This document shows positions 24,161-33,741 of a stretch of DNA of 64,000 nt, in pieces. Positions within the stretch are counted from its first letter, which is position 1. Each line of letters starts with the position of its first letter. The notes beneath the pieces were generated by a model. That model saw only the letters and a list, made by a program, of their open reading frames with translations. It did no database searches and was not told where the DNA came from. The position numbers were made by a program, and so were the translations under genes. Source of the stretch: Roseivirga sp. (lineage in GTDB: Bacteria; Bacteroidota; Bacteroidia; Cytophagales; Cyclobacteriaceae); NCBI GenBank assembly GCA_029262895.1, contig JAJCYM010000020.1, forward strand, positions 61,961 through 125,960, given 5' to 3'.

Positions 24161-26973
24161 TCCAGCACCTCTCTCAGATACTGAGCAGTATGATTATCCT
24201 TGAGCTTTGTCATTTCCTCAGGGGTTCCCTCAAAGGTCAGGGCTCCGCCCTCTTCGCCACCTTCGGGTCCAAGGTCAATAATCCAGTCGGCTGCTTTAAC
24301 AACTTCAGTATTATGTTCAATGATCACCACGGAGTTACCCTGTTCTATCAATGCATTGATCGCTTTCATCAATTTGCTGATGTCATGAAAATGAAGGCCA
24401 GTAGTGGGTTCATCAAAAATAAACAGCACGTGATCCTTACTCGTGCTCCTGCCTTTGCTCAGGTAATACGCCAGTTTAACACGCTGTGCTTCACCACCAG
24501 AAAGCGAATTAGAGGATTGCCCCAATCCGATATAACCTAAGCCAACTTCTTGCAGAGGCTTTAATTTGCTGATTACACTTTTCTCATCTTCAAAAAATAG
24601 AATAGCATCATCAATCGTCATGCTCAAAACATCAGCAATGTTTTGCTCTTTGTAAGAGATCTCTAGAATTTCATGCTTGAATCGATCTCCATCGCAACTT
24701 TCGCAGGTTAGCAAAATGTCAGCCATAAACTGCATTTCAATTTTGACAGTCCCTTCACCCTGGCAGGTCTCGCAACGTCCTCCATCAACATTGAAGGAAA
24801 AGAAAGCGGGTTTATAACCTCTCTGTTTGGCTAAAGGTTGATTTGAATAGAGGTTTCGAATGGCATCGTAAGCCTTAACATAAGTCACCGGATTTGATCT
24901 CGAAGACTTTCCAATTGGATTTTGATCCACCAATTCAATTTGAGTCACCTTTTTAATCGAACCTTCCAGGCCTCCAAATTTACCGGTTTGCTCACCCACA
25001 GTGCCCAATATTTTACCTAGAGCCGGGTAAAGAATGCGTCTGATCAATGTCGATTTTCCAGAACCGCTTACACCAGTTACTACAGTGAGTACTCCCAAAG
25101 GAATTTTAACATTGAGATTCTTCAGGTTATTCTCACGTGCATCTAAAATTTCAATGTGATCCGCCCATTTTCTCCTGAATTTCGGAACTTCCATTCTTGA
25201 AGTCCCGCTCAGGTACTTTGCTGTATAGGTATCTCCCGATTCGAGTAGGCTTTGAAATGTGCCTTGAAAAACCAATTCGCCTCCATGTGAACCGGCATCA
25301 GGACCAATGTCAATGATTTGATCTGCAGCCCGCATCACCTTTTCCTCATGTTCCACGACTACAACGGTATTGCCCAGATCTCTTAAGGTCTCCAAAACCG
25401 AGATCAGGCGATCGGTATCTCTTGGATGAAGCCCAATGCTAGGTTCGTCCAAGATGTACATCGAGCCCACCAGGGCACTGCCCAGTGAGGTGGCCAGCTT
25501 AATTCTTTGATATTCTCCTCCCGACAATGTGGATGTCAGGCGATTGAGAGTCAGGTAACCCAAACCCACCCGGTTCAAATATTCCAGTCGGTTTTTAATT
25601 TCCTTTAATAAACGTCTGGCAATTTTTTCCTGATTACCTGTCAGATCAAGTTCCTCGAAAAACGTGATGGCCTTTCCTACAGGCATCAAAACCAAATCAC
25701 TGATGGACTTTTCCCCAATTTTTACATTAGCCGCATCTTTTCTCAGGCGAGTGCCATGGCATTCCGGGCAGTCGGTTCTGCCCCGGTAGCGCGACAGCAT
25801 CACACGATATTGAATTTTATGCAGTCTTGACTCTAAATACTGAAAGAACTTATTGATGCCTTTGAAGTGCTCTGTGCCATTCCAAAGAAGTGCCTGTTGC
25901 TCTTCGGTGAGTTCATTGTATGGTCTGTGAATAGGAAAATCGAATTCAATGGCATTTTTAATCAAAGGATCCACCCATTTTCTCATGGTTTCGCTTCTCC
26001 ATGGTGCGACAGCCCCTTCATAAACCGATAAGGTTTTGTCCGGAATCACACGGTCAGGGTCAAGGCCAAGTATTTTACCAAAACCTTCACAGCGTTTACA
26101 AGCCCCAAATGGGTTGTTGAAAGTGAACAGGTTCACTGAGGGTTCTTCAAACAGCATGCCGTCAGCCTCAAACCGGTCAGTAAATTTATACCGCTTCTTG
26201 CCAGGTATTTCAATGATACAATCTCCCTCCCCTTCGAATAAAGCCGTTTGAACAGAATCAGCAAATCGGAATTGGGTGTCTTCATCATGCTTTACCATTC
26301 CCCGGTCTATAAGCACCTCCACCTTTCTGCCCATATAATCATCGTTTTCCGACATCAAGTCTTCAATGAAATATGGTTCTTCATCCATTAATACTCTCGT
26401 ATAACCTTTTCTCAACAAGAGGCTTAGTTCATGCCTGACTGTTCTTTCTTCGTGCAAAGTCAGGGGGCATAGAATCATTACCTTTTCACCTTCTTCAAGC
26501 GACATTACAAATTCGACAATGCTGGTAACCGTATCTCTCTTAACTTCCTTACCACTCACTGGTGAATAGGTAATTCCAATTCTAGCAAAGAGTAACTTTA
26601 AGTAGTCATATATCTCTGTTGAAGTACCAACTGTTGATCTGGGATTTCTGGTATTGACCTTTTGCTCAATGGCTATGGCCGGAGATACACCCTTTATATA
26701 ATCAACCTCAGGCTTTTCCATTCTACCCAGGAATTGTCGGGCATACGAACTCAAACTTTCCACATACATCCTTTGCCCTTCTGCAAACAGCGTATCAAAA
26801 GCCAAGGAAGATTTTCCTGATCCTGAAAGTCCGGTGACCACAATCAATTTGTTCCTGGGTATCGCCACATTGATACCTTTCAGGTTATTTACCCTGGCGC
26901 CCTTAATGATGATAAACTTTTTAGGGTCTATCAGATCAATAGGGGTATCAAGGATATCAGTTGTTGAATTCAT
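24157..26973 (-). CDS. uvrA: Excinuclease ABC subunit UvrA
   Basis: 938 residues, full length. It has two ABC ATPase halves, Walker [15 protein letters not shown] and [11 protein letters not shown], signature motifs [12 protein letters not shown] and [12 protein letters not shown], and zinc-finger cysteines ([33 protein letters not shown]). UvrA dimers recognise bulky DNA damage and load UvrB in nucleotide excision repair. It is a single-gene unit with a promoter box seven bases before the ATG. Confidence 0.97.
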   Translation of the reverse strand: MNSTTDILDTPIDLIDPKKFIIIKGARVNNLKGINVAIPRNKLIVVTGLSGSGKSSLAFDTLFAEGQRMYVESLSSYARQFLGRMEKPEVDYIKGVSPAIAIEQKVNTRNPRSTVGTSTEIYDYLKLLFARIGITYSPVSGKEVKRDTVTSIVEFVMSLEEGEKVMILCPLTLHEERTVRHELSLLLRKGYTRVLMDEEPYFIEDLMSENDDYMGRKVEVLIDRGMVKHDEDTQFRFADSVQTALFEGEGDCIIEIPGKKRYKFTDRFEADGMLFEEPSVNLFTFNNPFGACKRCEGFGKILGLDPDRVIPDKTLSVYEGAVAPWRSETMRKWVDPLIKNAIEFDFPIHRPYNELTEEQQALLWNGTEHFKGINKFFQYLESRLHKIQYRVMLSRYRGRTDCPECHGTRLRKDAANVKIGEKSISDLVLMPVGKAITFFEELDLTGNQEKIARRLLKEIKNRLEYLNRVGLGYLTLNRLTSTLSGGEYQRIKLATSLGSALVGSMYILDEPSIGLHPRDTDRLISVLETLRDLGNTVVVVEHEEKVMRAADQIIDIGPDAGSHGGELVFQGTFQSLLESGDTYTAKYLSGTSRMEVPKFRRKWADHIEILDARENNLKNLNVKIPLGVLTVVTGVSGSGKSTLIRRILYPALGKILGTVGEQTGKFGGLEGSIKKVTQIELVDQNPIGKSSRSNPVTYVKAYDAIRNLYSNQPLAKQRGYKPAFFSFNVDGGRCETCQGEGTVKIEMQFMADILLTCESCDGDRFKHEILEISYKEQNIADVLSMTIDDAILFFEDEKSVISKLKPLQEVGLGYIGLGQSSNSLSGGEAQRVKLAYYLSKGRSTSKDHVLFIFDEPTTGLHFHDISKLMKAINALIEQGNSVVIIEHNTEVVKAADWIIDLGPEGGEEGGALTFEGTPEEMTKLKDNHTAQYLREVLD

Positions 26974-26980
26974 GAAGACG

Positions 26981-26988
26981 CAAAGATA
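26981..26988 (-). promoter_or_regulatory. -7 promoter box for uvrA
   Basis: The minus strand reads TATCTTTG, matching TAnnTTTG, seven bases before the ATG at 26973. The rest of the gap to the sigma-factor gene (to 27251) is AT-rich, with a weak 6-bp hairpin at 27035-27056 and no gene that I can see. Confidence 0.5.
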
Positions 26989-27251
26989 ACAGGGCGGACG
27001 GCTTAATGTTAAATTTAAAATAAGATGTACTGTTCAGAATTTTATTCGTTATTCTGGCACTATACTTGTTAAGAATTTGGCAGGAACCGTAGAATTCTTC
27101 TTGATAAGAAAGAAAATTCAAAAAATGCCTAATTTTTTTGCATTCTTTAATCGTTTCAATACATTTGAGATCGAAAAAATTCTTTAACCCATTTCTAATT
27201 TAACCAGGACAATATGATATAAACCTCTACGTTACTAAAACGAATACTAAA

Positions 27252-27851
27252 ATGAGGAAATATTCAGTTAGTGATAGTCAATTGATATCACTGTACAAAA
27301 ATGGTAACGAAGGGGCCTTTGCAGACCTGGTAAATCGTCACAAGAACAAGATATTCACCACAGTATACATGATCGTCAAAGATCAGTATTTAGCAGAGGA
27401 TTTACTTCAAGAAACGTATATCAAGGTTGTCAATACAATCAAGTCGGGGCGTTATAATGAAGAAGGTAAGTTTCTTCCCTGGGTAACCCGGATCGCCCAC
27501 AATCTTGCAATCGACCATTTCAGAAAAGCAAAAAGATACCCTACTATCGTTATGGAAGATGGTAGTAATGTCTTTAATACATTAGAATTTTCAGAAGACT
27601 CAATTGAGTCTCAGAAGATAAAAGAGGACACTCATGCGTTGTTGCGCGATTTAATTAAAGAATTGCCTGACTCGCAAAGAGAGGTGCTCATGATGAGGCA
27701 CTATATGCAAATGAGCTTTCAGGAAATTGCTGAAGCTACGGATGTTAGCATCAACACAGCTCTTGGAAGAATGCGATATGCCCTCATCAACTTGAGAAAG
27801 AAGATGGACAAATTGAACATTGCGTATGATAAAAACCTTTACCAGAAATGA
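27252..27851 (+). CDS. ECF-type RNA polymerase sigma factor
   Basis: 199 residues with region 2 (FADLVNRHKNKIFTTVYMIV, then AEDLLQETYIKVV) and region 4 (LPDSQREVLMMRHYMQMSFQEIAEATDVS, then ALGRMRYALINLRKKM). It is a small sigma-70 of the extracytoplasmic-function type and directs transcription of a regulon not visible here. It overlaps a small downstream gene by 26 bases; together they form a short operon closed by a strong terminator. Confidence 0.92.
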   Translation: MRKYSVSDSQLISLYKNGNEGAFADLVNRHKNKIFTTVYMIVKDQYLAEDLLQETYIKVVNTIKSGRYNEEGKFLPWVTRIAHNLAIDHFRKAKRYPTIVMEDGSNVFNTLEFSEDSIESQKIKEDTHALLRDLIKELPDSQREVLMMRHYMQMSFQEIAEATDVSINTALGRMRYALINLRKKMDKLNIAYDKNLYQK

Positions 27852-28062
27852 TTTAATCCGGTATATATACCAGGAGACAACAAAAGAAGAAAATACTGAA
27901 ATTGAAAACGCACTCATATTTGATGAGGCGTTGTGCGATGAGCTTGGTGATTTGCAGTTAACTGTGAATGGCTTGGGCCGTATCGAAAGATCTCCTTCAA
28001 AAGGGAGTATTGACAAAATTTTAAGTTATTCGAAGTATTATAATATGAATGCCGTGAATTAA
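27826..28062 (+). CDS. Small protein paired with the sigma factor
   Basis: 78 residues from the ATG at 27826, inside the end of the sigma gene. A start at 27820 is possible but less likely. The N-terminal part (FTRNDLIRYIYQETTKEENTEIENAL) is like the cytoplasmic sigma-binding helix bundle of anti-sigma factors, but there is no zinc site and no membrane helix. A role as a soluble regulator of the sigma factor is inferred from position and pattern only. Its final codons form the left arm of the terminator. Confidence 0.62.
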   Translation: MIKTFTRNDLIRYIYQETTKEENTEIENALIFDEALCDELGDLQLTVNGLGRIERSPSKGSIDKILSYSKYYNMNAVN

Positions 28063-28080
28063 TTCACGGCATTCTTTTTT
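28048..28080 (+). terminator. Strong terminator overlapping the stop codon of the sigma operon
   Basis: 28048-28073 is a perfect 26-bp palindrome with 13-bp arms, followed by C and six T. The arms include the last codons and stop of the preceding gene. It may terminate in both directions. Confidence 0.88.
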
Positions 28081-28096
28081 ACACTATTTTTATCGA

Positions 28097-28750
28097 ATGA
28101 CTCGAAAAGAACGCTATGAAGCGTTTATTGACTATTTCAGTAAAAATCTCCCTGAAGCAGAAACGGAATTAAAATACGGCAGCCCTTTTGAATTGCTGGT
28201 GGCCGTGGTTTTGAGTGCACAATGCACTGACAAGAGAATAAATATTGTCACCCCTAAGTTATTCCAAGACTTTCCAACCGCGGAACATCTTGCAGCTTCT
28301 CATTTCGATGAGCTGTTTCCGTACATCAAAACTGTTTCTTACCCCAACAACAAAACCAAGCACCTATTGGGTTTGGGAAAAATGCTTGTCGAAGATTTTG
28401 GTTCTGAAATTCCAGAAACGGTGGAAGATCTGCAAAAGCTGCCAGGAGTAGGTAGAAAAACTGCCAACGTCATCACTTCAGTGATTTGGAGTCAACCACG
28501 TATGGCAGTTGACACGCACGTTTTCAGAGTTTCCAAAAGACTCGGCTTGGTAAATCAAAATGCCAAGACACCTTTAGAAGTTGAAAAGCAGTTGGTGCGC
28601 CATTTGCCTGAAGAAGTGATCCACAAAGCACATCATTGGCTAATCCTACATGGTAGATACACCTGCCTGGCACGAAGGCCCAAATGTGAATCCTGCAACC
28701 TGATTCATTTCTGTCGCTACTTTGAACAAAAAGAGGGCATAAAGCGGTAG
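28097..28750 (+). CDS. nth: Endonuclease III
   Basis: 217 residues. The helix-hairpin-helix LPGVGRKTANVI is followed by the catalytic aspartate in VDTHVFRVSKRLGL. The iron-sulfur loop is C-x6-C-x2-C-x5-C at the C-terminus. Nth removes oxidised pyrimidines and nicks the abasic site in base excision repair. Two bases separate its stop from the asnB start. Confidence 0.95.
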   Translation: MTRKERYEAFIDYFSKNLPEAETELKYGSPFELLVAVVLSAQCTDKRINIVTPKLFQDFPTAEHLAASHFDELFPYIKTVSYPNNKTKHLLGLGKMLVEDFGSEIPETVEDLQKLPGVGRKTANVITSVIWSQPRMAVDTHVFRVSKRLGLVNQNAKTPLEVEKQLVRHLPEEVIHKAHHWLILHGRYTCLARRPKCESCNLIHFCRYFEQKEGIKR

Positions 28751-28752
28751 TC

Positions 28753-30585
28753 GTGTGTGGCATTAATCTAATTATTGACAAAAAATCAAACTTAGATGAT
28801 TCATTCATTCAGAGAATGAATTTAGCAATCAACCATCGAGGCCCGGATTGTAGTGATTGGACACTTCACCGGCTGCCCGACAAGTCGGTCTTTCTGGGCA
28901 ATACAAGATTACAAATCATCGATCCTCACAAACGAGCAAATCAACCAATGTGCTCGATTGATGGCAGATACGTTCTGACCTTTAATGGGGAAATTTACAA
29001 TTACAAAATTCTCAGACTTCAACTCGCTCAGCTTGGCCATAGCTTTGTCACAGAAAGTGATACCGAGGTTTTGCTCCACTGGTTGATTGCATTTGGAACC
29101 TCCGGCTTAAGTGAGCTAAATGGAATGTTCGCCTTTGCCTTGCTCGATCGGGAAAAAAGTAGTCTGATTCTGGCAAGAGATAGGCATGGGATGAAGCCCT
29201 TGTATTACTCTGATACTTCGGCAGCTTTCATTTTATCCTCCGAAATCAAGGGAATTCTTGCGACCAATCTGCTAACCAAGACGCTTAATACTAATCAGAT
29301 TCAACACTATCTGGAATTCAAACATGCCAACTCTCCTGAAACATTTTATAAAGACATTCAGTCCGTAAAGCCGGGGCATTTTATCCGAATTGAAAACAAT
29401 GAGTGGTCAGAGATTTCCTTCTTGCCACCATTGGAAGATTCTATTGAATTTGACAAATCCAAGGTAGTTGACCAAGTTGAAACAATACTCAAGTCGGCCC
29501 TATCACGGCATCTGGTTGCAGATACCGATGTGGGCCTCTTCTTAAGTGGAGGGGTGGATTCGACCTTATTACTCGCCCTTGCCAAAGAGTCTACTGAATC
29601 GACATTACCCACATTTTCCATTTCTAATAAAGAATCAGAGGGATCATTCGGGACTAACGATGCCAAATATGCCAGGAAAGCTTCTTCGCTCTATGGGTCA
29701 GACCATCATGAATTCACAGCGGATAAAACACTCTTAAACGGGATTCAGGAGCACCTTCTTCAAATGGATCAACCCATTGGAGACAGTGCCTCTTTGCTTA
29801 CCAGCTACTTATCAAAACAGGCAGGACATCAGGTGAAATGTGTGCTTTCAGGGGCAGGTGCCGATGAGTGGTTTGCAGGCTATAATCGACATGAGGCTTA
29901 TTTTCACTATTTGTCCAATGCACTTTTAAGCGGAAACACAAAAATTCTCAGGGGAATGACCAAGGTGCTTCCTACTGGTGTTAATCATCCTCTAAGGAAA
30001 TCTTTTCAACTGGCTAAAAAATTCCTGGAAAACTTAGACCCGGACCCCAAAACGACCTACCTCAATTTTCTTGGCTTTAAATATTTCCGTCAGTCTCTCA
30101 AAAAAGAGACAGATGAGGATCAGGATCTATTCTCCTGGGCACTCAAATATGATCGAGAGCATTATTTAACTCAGGACGTTTTGACACTTAATGATCATTG
30201 GAGCATGAATAACTCTATTGAGATGAGAATGCCTTACCTCGATAATGAACTGACCAACTACCTAAGCGCCTTGCCTCAGGAATGTCTAATTGAGCGAGGG
30301 AAAAAGTGGATATTAAAATCCATACTAGTCAAATATGGTGGTGATGAATTTGCACAGCGCCCGAAGGAAGGTTTTGGGCTGCCAACTGGCAAATGGCTCC
30401 ATGATGGCCATTTCCAAGAGCAACTTCAATTTTTAAAGAACCCTAAGAGTGTTATCTTTAACTACGTAGACCAAAAACTCATAGAGGGCCTTATTCAATC
30501 TCATTTAAGAAAAAAGAGAGATTATTCATTAGAGATCTGGTCCGTTATGATACTAGCCAATTGGCTTGAAATTCATTTCACCTGA
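28753..30585 (+). CDS. asnB: Asparagine synthase (glutamine-hydrolysing)
   Basis: 610 residues from a GTG start, which places the catalytic Cys at position 2 (MCGINLIID). The glutaminase domain has NHRGPD, NGEIYN and SDTEVLL. The synthetase domain has the PP-loop SGGVDSTLLLALA and AGADEWFAGYNRHEAYF. The length fits the AsnB/exosortase-A-type amidotransferases. It may serve asparagine synthesis or, given the adjoining glycosyltransferase (one-base overlap), amidation of a sugar or peptide in polysaccharide assembly. Confidence 0.9.
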   Translation: MCGINLIIDKKSNLDDSFIQRMNLAINHRGPDCSDWTLHRLPDKSVFLGNTRLQIIDPHKRANQPMCSIDGRYVLTFNGEIYNYKILRLQLAQLGHSFVTESDTEVLLHWLIAFGTSGLSELNGMFAFALLDREKSSLILARDRHGMKPLYYSDTSAAFILSSEIKGILATNLLTKTLNTNQIQHYLEFKHANSPETFYKDIQSVKPGHFIRIENNEWSEISFLPPLEDSIEFDKSKVVDQVETILKSALSRHLVADTDVGLFLSGGVDSTLLLALAKESTESTLPTFSISNKESEGSFGTNDAKYARKASSLYGSDHHEFTADKTLLNGIQEHLLQMDQPIGDSASLLTSYLSKQAGHQVKCVLSGAGADEWFAGYNRHEAYFHYLSNALLSGNTKILRGMTKVLPTGVNHPLRKSFQLAKKFLENLDPDPKTTYLNFLGFKYFRQSLKKETDEDQDLFSWALKYDREHYLTQDVLTLNDHWSMNNSIEMRMPYLDNELTNYLSALPQECLIERGKKWILKSILVKYGGDEFAQRPKEGFGLPTGKWLHDGHFQEQLQFLKNPKSVIFNYVDQKLIEGLIQSHLRKKRDYSLEIWSVMILANWLEIHFT

Positions 30586-31808
30586 TGAAAGTAATTTACG
30601 TCCATCAATATTTCAAGACTCCTCAAGAAGGTGGTGCCATTCGCTCTTACTACCTGGCCAAGGGGTTGGTAGATAAAGGATTTGAGGTGGAAATGGTCAC
30701 GACTCACAATGAAGATTCCTATCAAAAAGTAAATATTGAAGGTATCACCGTGCATTATCTCCCTGTGCCCTATGACAACAGCATGGGTTTTGTCAAACGC
30801 GTACTCTCCTATCTCAAGTTTGTTCGCAAGGCTAAGAAGCAAGTCAAACAGATTAAGGACGCAGACATACTTTATGCAACTTCTACACCATTAACTGTTG
30901 GGCTTGTTGCTCTTTGGGCTAAGCAGAAATTCAAACTTCCCTACTATTTTGAAGTCCGCGACCTTTGGCCTACAGCTCCAATACAAATCGGGGCAGTTAA
31001 GGGTGCCATTTTCAAAAAATGGCTGTATGGATTAGAAGCCAGAATCTATAAAGGAGCCGAGAAGATCATAGCTCTTTCACCGGGCATGCGCGACTGGATC
31101 AAGAAAGTTGTGCCGGAAAAAGAGGTTTATATGATCCCAAACATGGCTGATTGTGTCTTTTTTAACCCAGAAATCAAGGACCCAAAGCTGGTAGACTTTT
31201 ATCATGTCAATCAACCTTTTGTAGTCACTTATTTCGGGTCTATTGGCTCATCAAATCATCTGGAGTACTTCCTTGATATTGCTAGTGAATCGGCCAAACA
31301 GAACCTCAATATCAATTTCAAAATTGTTGGAGCCGGCTCTCAGGTTAGCAAAATCAAAATGCTCTCCTATTTGAAAAAGCTACAGAATGTAGAATTCTTC
31401 CCTCATCAAAACAAAGAAGGTGTTAAAGACATTCTGAATGTATCCGATGCTACCTATGTGTGCTTCGCAAACTTGCCAGTACTAGGCACCAATAGCCCTA
31501 ATAAGCTCTTCGATAGCCTGGCTTCAGGAAAACTTACCATTGTCAATACCATCGGCTGGACCAGGGCTCTTGTTGAAGACCATAAATGTGGGTTTTACGC
31601 AGACCCATTAAAAGCTCAGGATTTCATTGATAAGATCACACCATTTCTTGAGGCAAGGGACCTTTTGGAATTGTATAAAAATAACGCGCGCAGCACCGCT
31701 GAAAAACACTATTCAAGAAAGCTTCAGATCGAAAAGCTGGTGAAAATCTTCAACAATGAGCAGAAGCTTAAGGTGAGCGACTCCGAGGTCTATATTTTGA
31801 CCGCGTAA
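30585..31808 (+). CDS. Glycosyltransferase family 4 (WbuB-like)
   Basis: 407 residues, GT-B fold. N-terminal part: VIYVHQYFKTPQEGGAIRSY and PYYFEVRDLWPTAP. C-terminal part: VTYFGSIGSSNHLEYFL, KIVGAGSQ, and NSPNKLFDSLASGKLTIV with the acidic donor-binding region. It resembles WbuB/CapH-type transferases acting in surface polysaccharide synthesis. The start codon overlaps the asnB stop (TGATG-type). Its last 13 codons lie in the left copy of a 44-bp direct repeat whose right copy ends gldB. Confidence 0.85.
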   Translation: MKVIYVHQYFKTPQEGGAIRSYYLAKGLVDKGFEVEMVTTHNEDSYQKVNIEGITVHYLPVPYDNSMGFVKRVLSYLKFVRKAKKQVKQIKDADILYATSTPLTVGLVALWAKQKFKLPYYFEVRDLWPTAPIQIGAVKGAIFKKWLYGLEARIYKGAEKIIALSPGMRDWIKKVVPEKEVYMIPNMADCVFFNPEIKDPKLVDFYHVNQPFVVTYFGSIGSSNHLEYFLDIASESAKQNLNINFKIVGAGSQVSKIKMLSYLKKLQNVEFFPHQNKEGVKDILNVSDATYVCFANLPVLGTNSPNKLFDSLASGKLTIVNTIGWTRALVEDHKCGFYADPLKAQDFIDKITPFLEARDLLELYKNNARSTAEKHYSRKLQIEKLVKIFNNEQKLKVSDSEVYILTA

Positions 31809-31813
31809 GGATC
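31770..31813. repeat. Left copy of a 44-bp direct repeat flanking the CPBP gene
   Basis: Matches 32701-32744 at 41 of 44 positions. It contains the glycosyltransferase stop. Read on the other strand it encodes the same C-terminal residues as gldB, with two synonymous changes and loss of the gldB stop. Confidence 0.88.
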
Positions 31814-31876
31814 GATTTTATAATAGAAGTAACATTTATGCAATTGCTTGAACGTAACCATTTAAGCTAAAAACGG

Positions 31877-32692
31877 ATGACGGTGAACATTCAAAAAATC
31901 AATCCGATACTACTAGTCATTATAGCCATTCTAATACCGGCTAATTCCGTTCTAATGAATTACCTGTTCACCATTAACTTCTTTAGTCAAATTGATGTTG
32001 CTACAAATCATCTGATTCAGTCAACATTGGTTGCAAACCTATCAAGCATTGCGATTTTTTCAGTCCTTATATTTTCAATAGGAAAACTCAACTTGGCTTC
32101 AATGCTTATAAGCAAGTCAAAAGCCAAAACTGGCCTTAAATGGATTTTCATCATTTGGTTTACAGCTCAATTATTATCCATACTAATTTCATATTTATCA
32201 GTAGGCAATATTGTGCTTTCAACCGATCTTGTAAGATTGACCGGGAGCTTTTTAGCTCAATTATTTGGTAACGCTCCATTTGAAGAAATGATTTTTAGGG
32301 GCCTATTCTTTCTACAGTTGTACCTGATATTAAGCGCCAAAATGTCTAATAAACGGGCTGTAATTTACTCCATGACTGGATCGCAATTGTTATTCGCGCT
32401 AATTCATATTCCCAATCGATTATTGATAAATCAGGTGGATAACTTAGTACTTGATTTACTAGCGATTTTTCTAGTTGGAATTGTCTTTGTGCTCATCTAC
32501 ATCAAAACAAACAATTTAGTATTTGTGATCGGAATCCATGCATTGATAAACATCCCATTTAACATAACCAATTCCTCTTTTCAAGTTGAAATAGCCATCA
32601 TTAGCTTAGCCATTGTCATTACCATCTTTTGGAACAAGTTAACCGCAAATAAAAATGTACATAACCTATGGTATGATGGGATTGAGGATTAA
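31877..32692 (+). CDS. CPBP family intramembrane glutamic protease
   Basis: 271 residues, about seven or eight membrane helices. The Abi/CPBP signature is present: the EEMIFRG motif following NAPF, then a later ALIHIPNR and a HALINIPFN segment supplying the histidine and asparagine. CPBP/Rce1-like proteins cleave within membranes; some process peptides or give bacteriocin immunity. The gene is distinctly AT-rich (17 GC of 60 in the line at 32401, against 27 of 60 at 31501 in the glycosyltransferase) and lies between 44-bp direct repeats, so it looks like a recently inserted single-gene cassette. Confidence 0.82.
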   Translation: MTVNIQKINPILLVIIAILIPANSVLMNYLFTINFFSQIDVATNHLIQSTLVANLSSIAIFSVLIFSIGKLNLASMLISKSKAKTGLKWIFIIWFTAQLLSILISYLSVGNIVLSTDLVRLTGSFLAQLFGNAPFEEMIFRGLFFLQLYLILSAKMSNKRAVIYSMTGSQLLFALIHIPNRLLINQVDNLVLDLLAIFLVGIVFVLIYIKTNNLVFVIGIHALINIPFNITNSSFQVEIAIISLAIVITIFWNKLTANKNVHNLWYDGIED

Positions 32693-32700
32693 AAAGACTC

Positions 32701-32744
32701 AAGGTCAGCGACTCCGAGGTCTATATTTTGACCGTGTAAGAATC
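32701..32744. repeat. Right copy of the 44-bp direct repeat, forming the gldB 3' end
   Basis: Three mismatches from 31770-31813. It contains the final 13 codons and stop of gldB on the minus strand. On the plus strand it still reads as the glycosyltransferase tail with one residue changed. Confidence 0.88.
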
Positions 32745-33697
32745 TCTCTTGCATTTGGCATGGCCATAAGTTCTACAAGATTATCACCCTCCTTCTTTTC
32801 AAATTCCTGAATCATTCGCCAGCCAACCCAGCGCCCTATTCGGCCGGGACAGGTAGCTGCTATTTCGGGAACACTTGGTCGTTCATTTACAAACTTTGAC
32901 AGGTTTATAGCTCGTTTGTCATAGATCAGTTCGTTTTGTACAAAATAAGACCAGATATAAGATTCACTCACTTCTGTATCTAACATCTGCTGATGTGTAT
33001 ATTCAGCAATTAAACTATCGGCAATGCAGGGCATAACCTTCCTGGTAAATTGATAGGCTTTGCCGTAGAAAATCATTTCATCCAGCATTGTCCGTTGGCT
33101 CAGATCAGATTCATTAAACCGACTAGACATAACCTTCACAATGGAAGGCACCAAATGCTCAGGTGTCATTCTATCCAATAAATATTGAAAGAGGTCGGGT
33201 TTGTATTTAGTGTCCTTGCCCAAATGGAAATCCAGTCCTATGATTATTAGCGAGTCCGTGAGGTAAACATCGCTGCCCAATAAGCCAGAAACTATCGTTT
33301 GAATTCTGGGAGCTTCAAATTCAGGGTAGTAAAATTTAATTCGCTTAAAAGCATCCTCAAATTGAACTTTCAAATTCTCCCCATTCCCAAAAGTGGCCTT
33401 CACCTGTTGATAGAGGGTATCCGTATATGGATTTTTAATCAGTTTGTACACCTCCTGGAGCATCACCGAGTGTGAAGGGTAATCAAGCTCATTAAAAAAT
33501 TCACGGGATACCACAGGATTAGCCTCAAGAAAAGTGCTTAACTGCGCTGTATCAGCTAGTTGAATCAGCTCGTTTTCTAACGATTCGATATTGACGCTTA
33601 GCTGGATTTCAGAAATATCTTGCTCATCCTGGCAAGATTTCTTTTTGCATCCAGAGACTAAAAATACCGCTAAAATAAAAGGCCAAAGTTTACGCAT
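32705..33697 (-). CDS. gldB: Gliding motility lipoprotein GldB
   Basis: 330 residues. The leader ends in FLVSGCKKK, a lipobox. GldB traits: DVYLTDSLIIIGLDFHLGKD in the middle, IWSYFVQNELIYDKR, PGRIGRWVGWRMIQEF, and the terminal RSKYRPRSR. GldB is required for gliding and the linked type IX secretion in Flavobacterium johnsoniae. The usual partner gldC is not adjacent here. The gene converges on the glycosyltransferase across the CPBP cassette. A -7 box lies at 33715-33722. Confidence 0.85.
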   Translation of the reverse strand: MRKLWPFILAVFLVSGCKKKSCQDEQDISEIQLSVNIESLENELIQLADTAQLSTFLEANPVVSREFFNELDYPSHSVMLQEVYKLIKNPYTDTLYQQVKATFGNGENLKVQFEDAFKRIKFYYPEFEAPRIQTIVSGLLGSDVYLTDSLIIIGLDFHLGKDTKYKPDLFQYLLDRMTPEHLVPSIVKVMSSRFNESDLSQRTMLDEMIFYGKAYQFTRKVMPCIADSLIAEYTHQQMLDTEVSESYIWSYFVQNELIYDKRAINLSKFVNERPSVPEIAATCPGRIGRWVGWRMIQEFEKKEGDNLVELMAMPNAREILTRSKYRPRSR

Positions 33698-33714
33698 ACC
33701 CTCTTTTTAAATGA

Positions 33715-33722
33715 CAAAAGTA
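33715..33722 (-). promoter_or_regulatory. -7 promoter box for gldB
   Basis: The minus strand reads TACTTTTG, matching TAnnTTTG, 17 bases before the ATG at 33697. Confidence 0.5.
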
Positions 33723-33741
33723 TTCATTTATTTTGGCCAAC

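Noticed and set aside
24190..24540. 116-codon plus-strand frame
   Set aside because: Antisense to the 3' part of uvrA; uvrA is intact and conserved to its end.
31877..32692. Transposon carrying the CPBP gene
   Set aside because: No transposase and no terminal inverted repeats were seen; only the 44-bp direct repeats support insertion.
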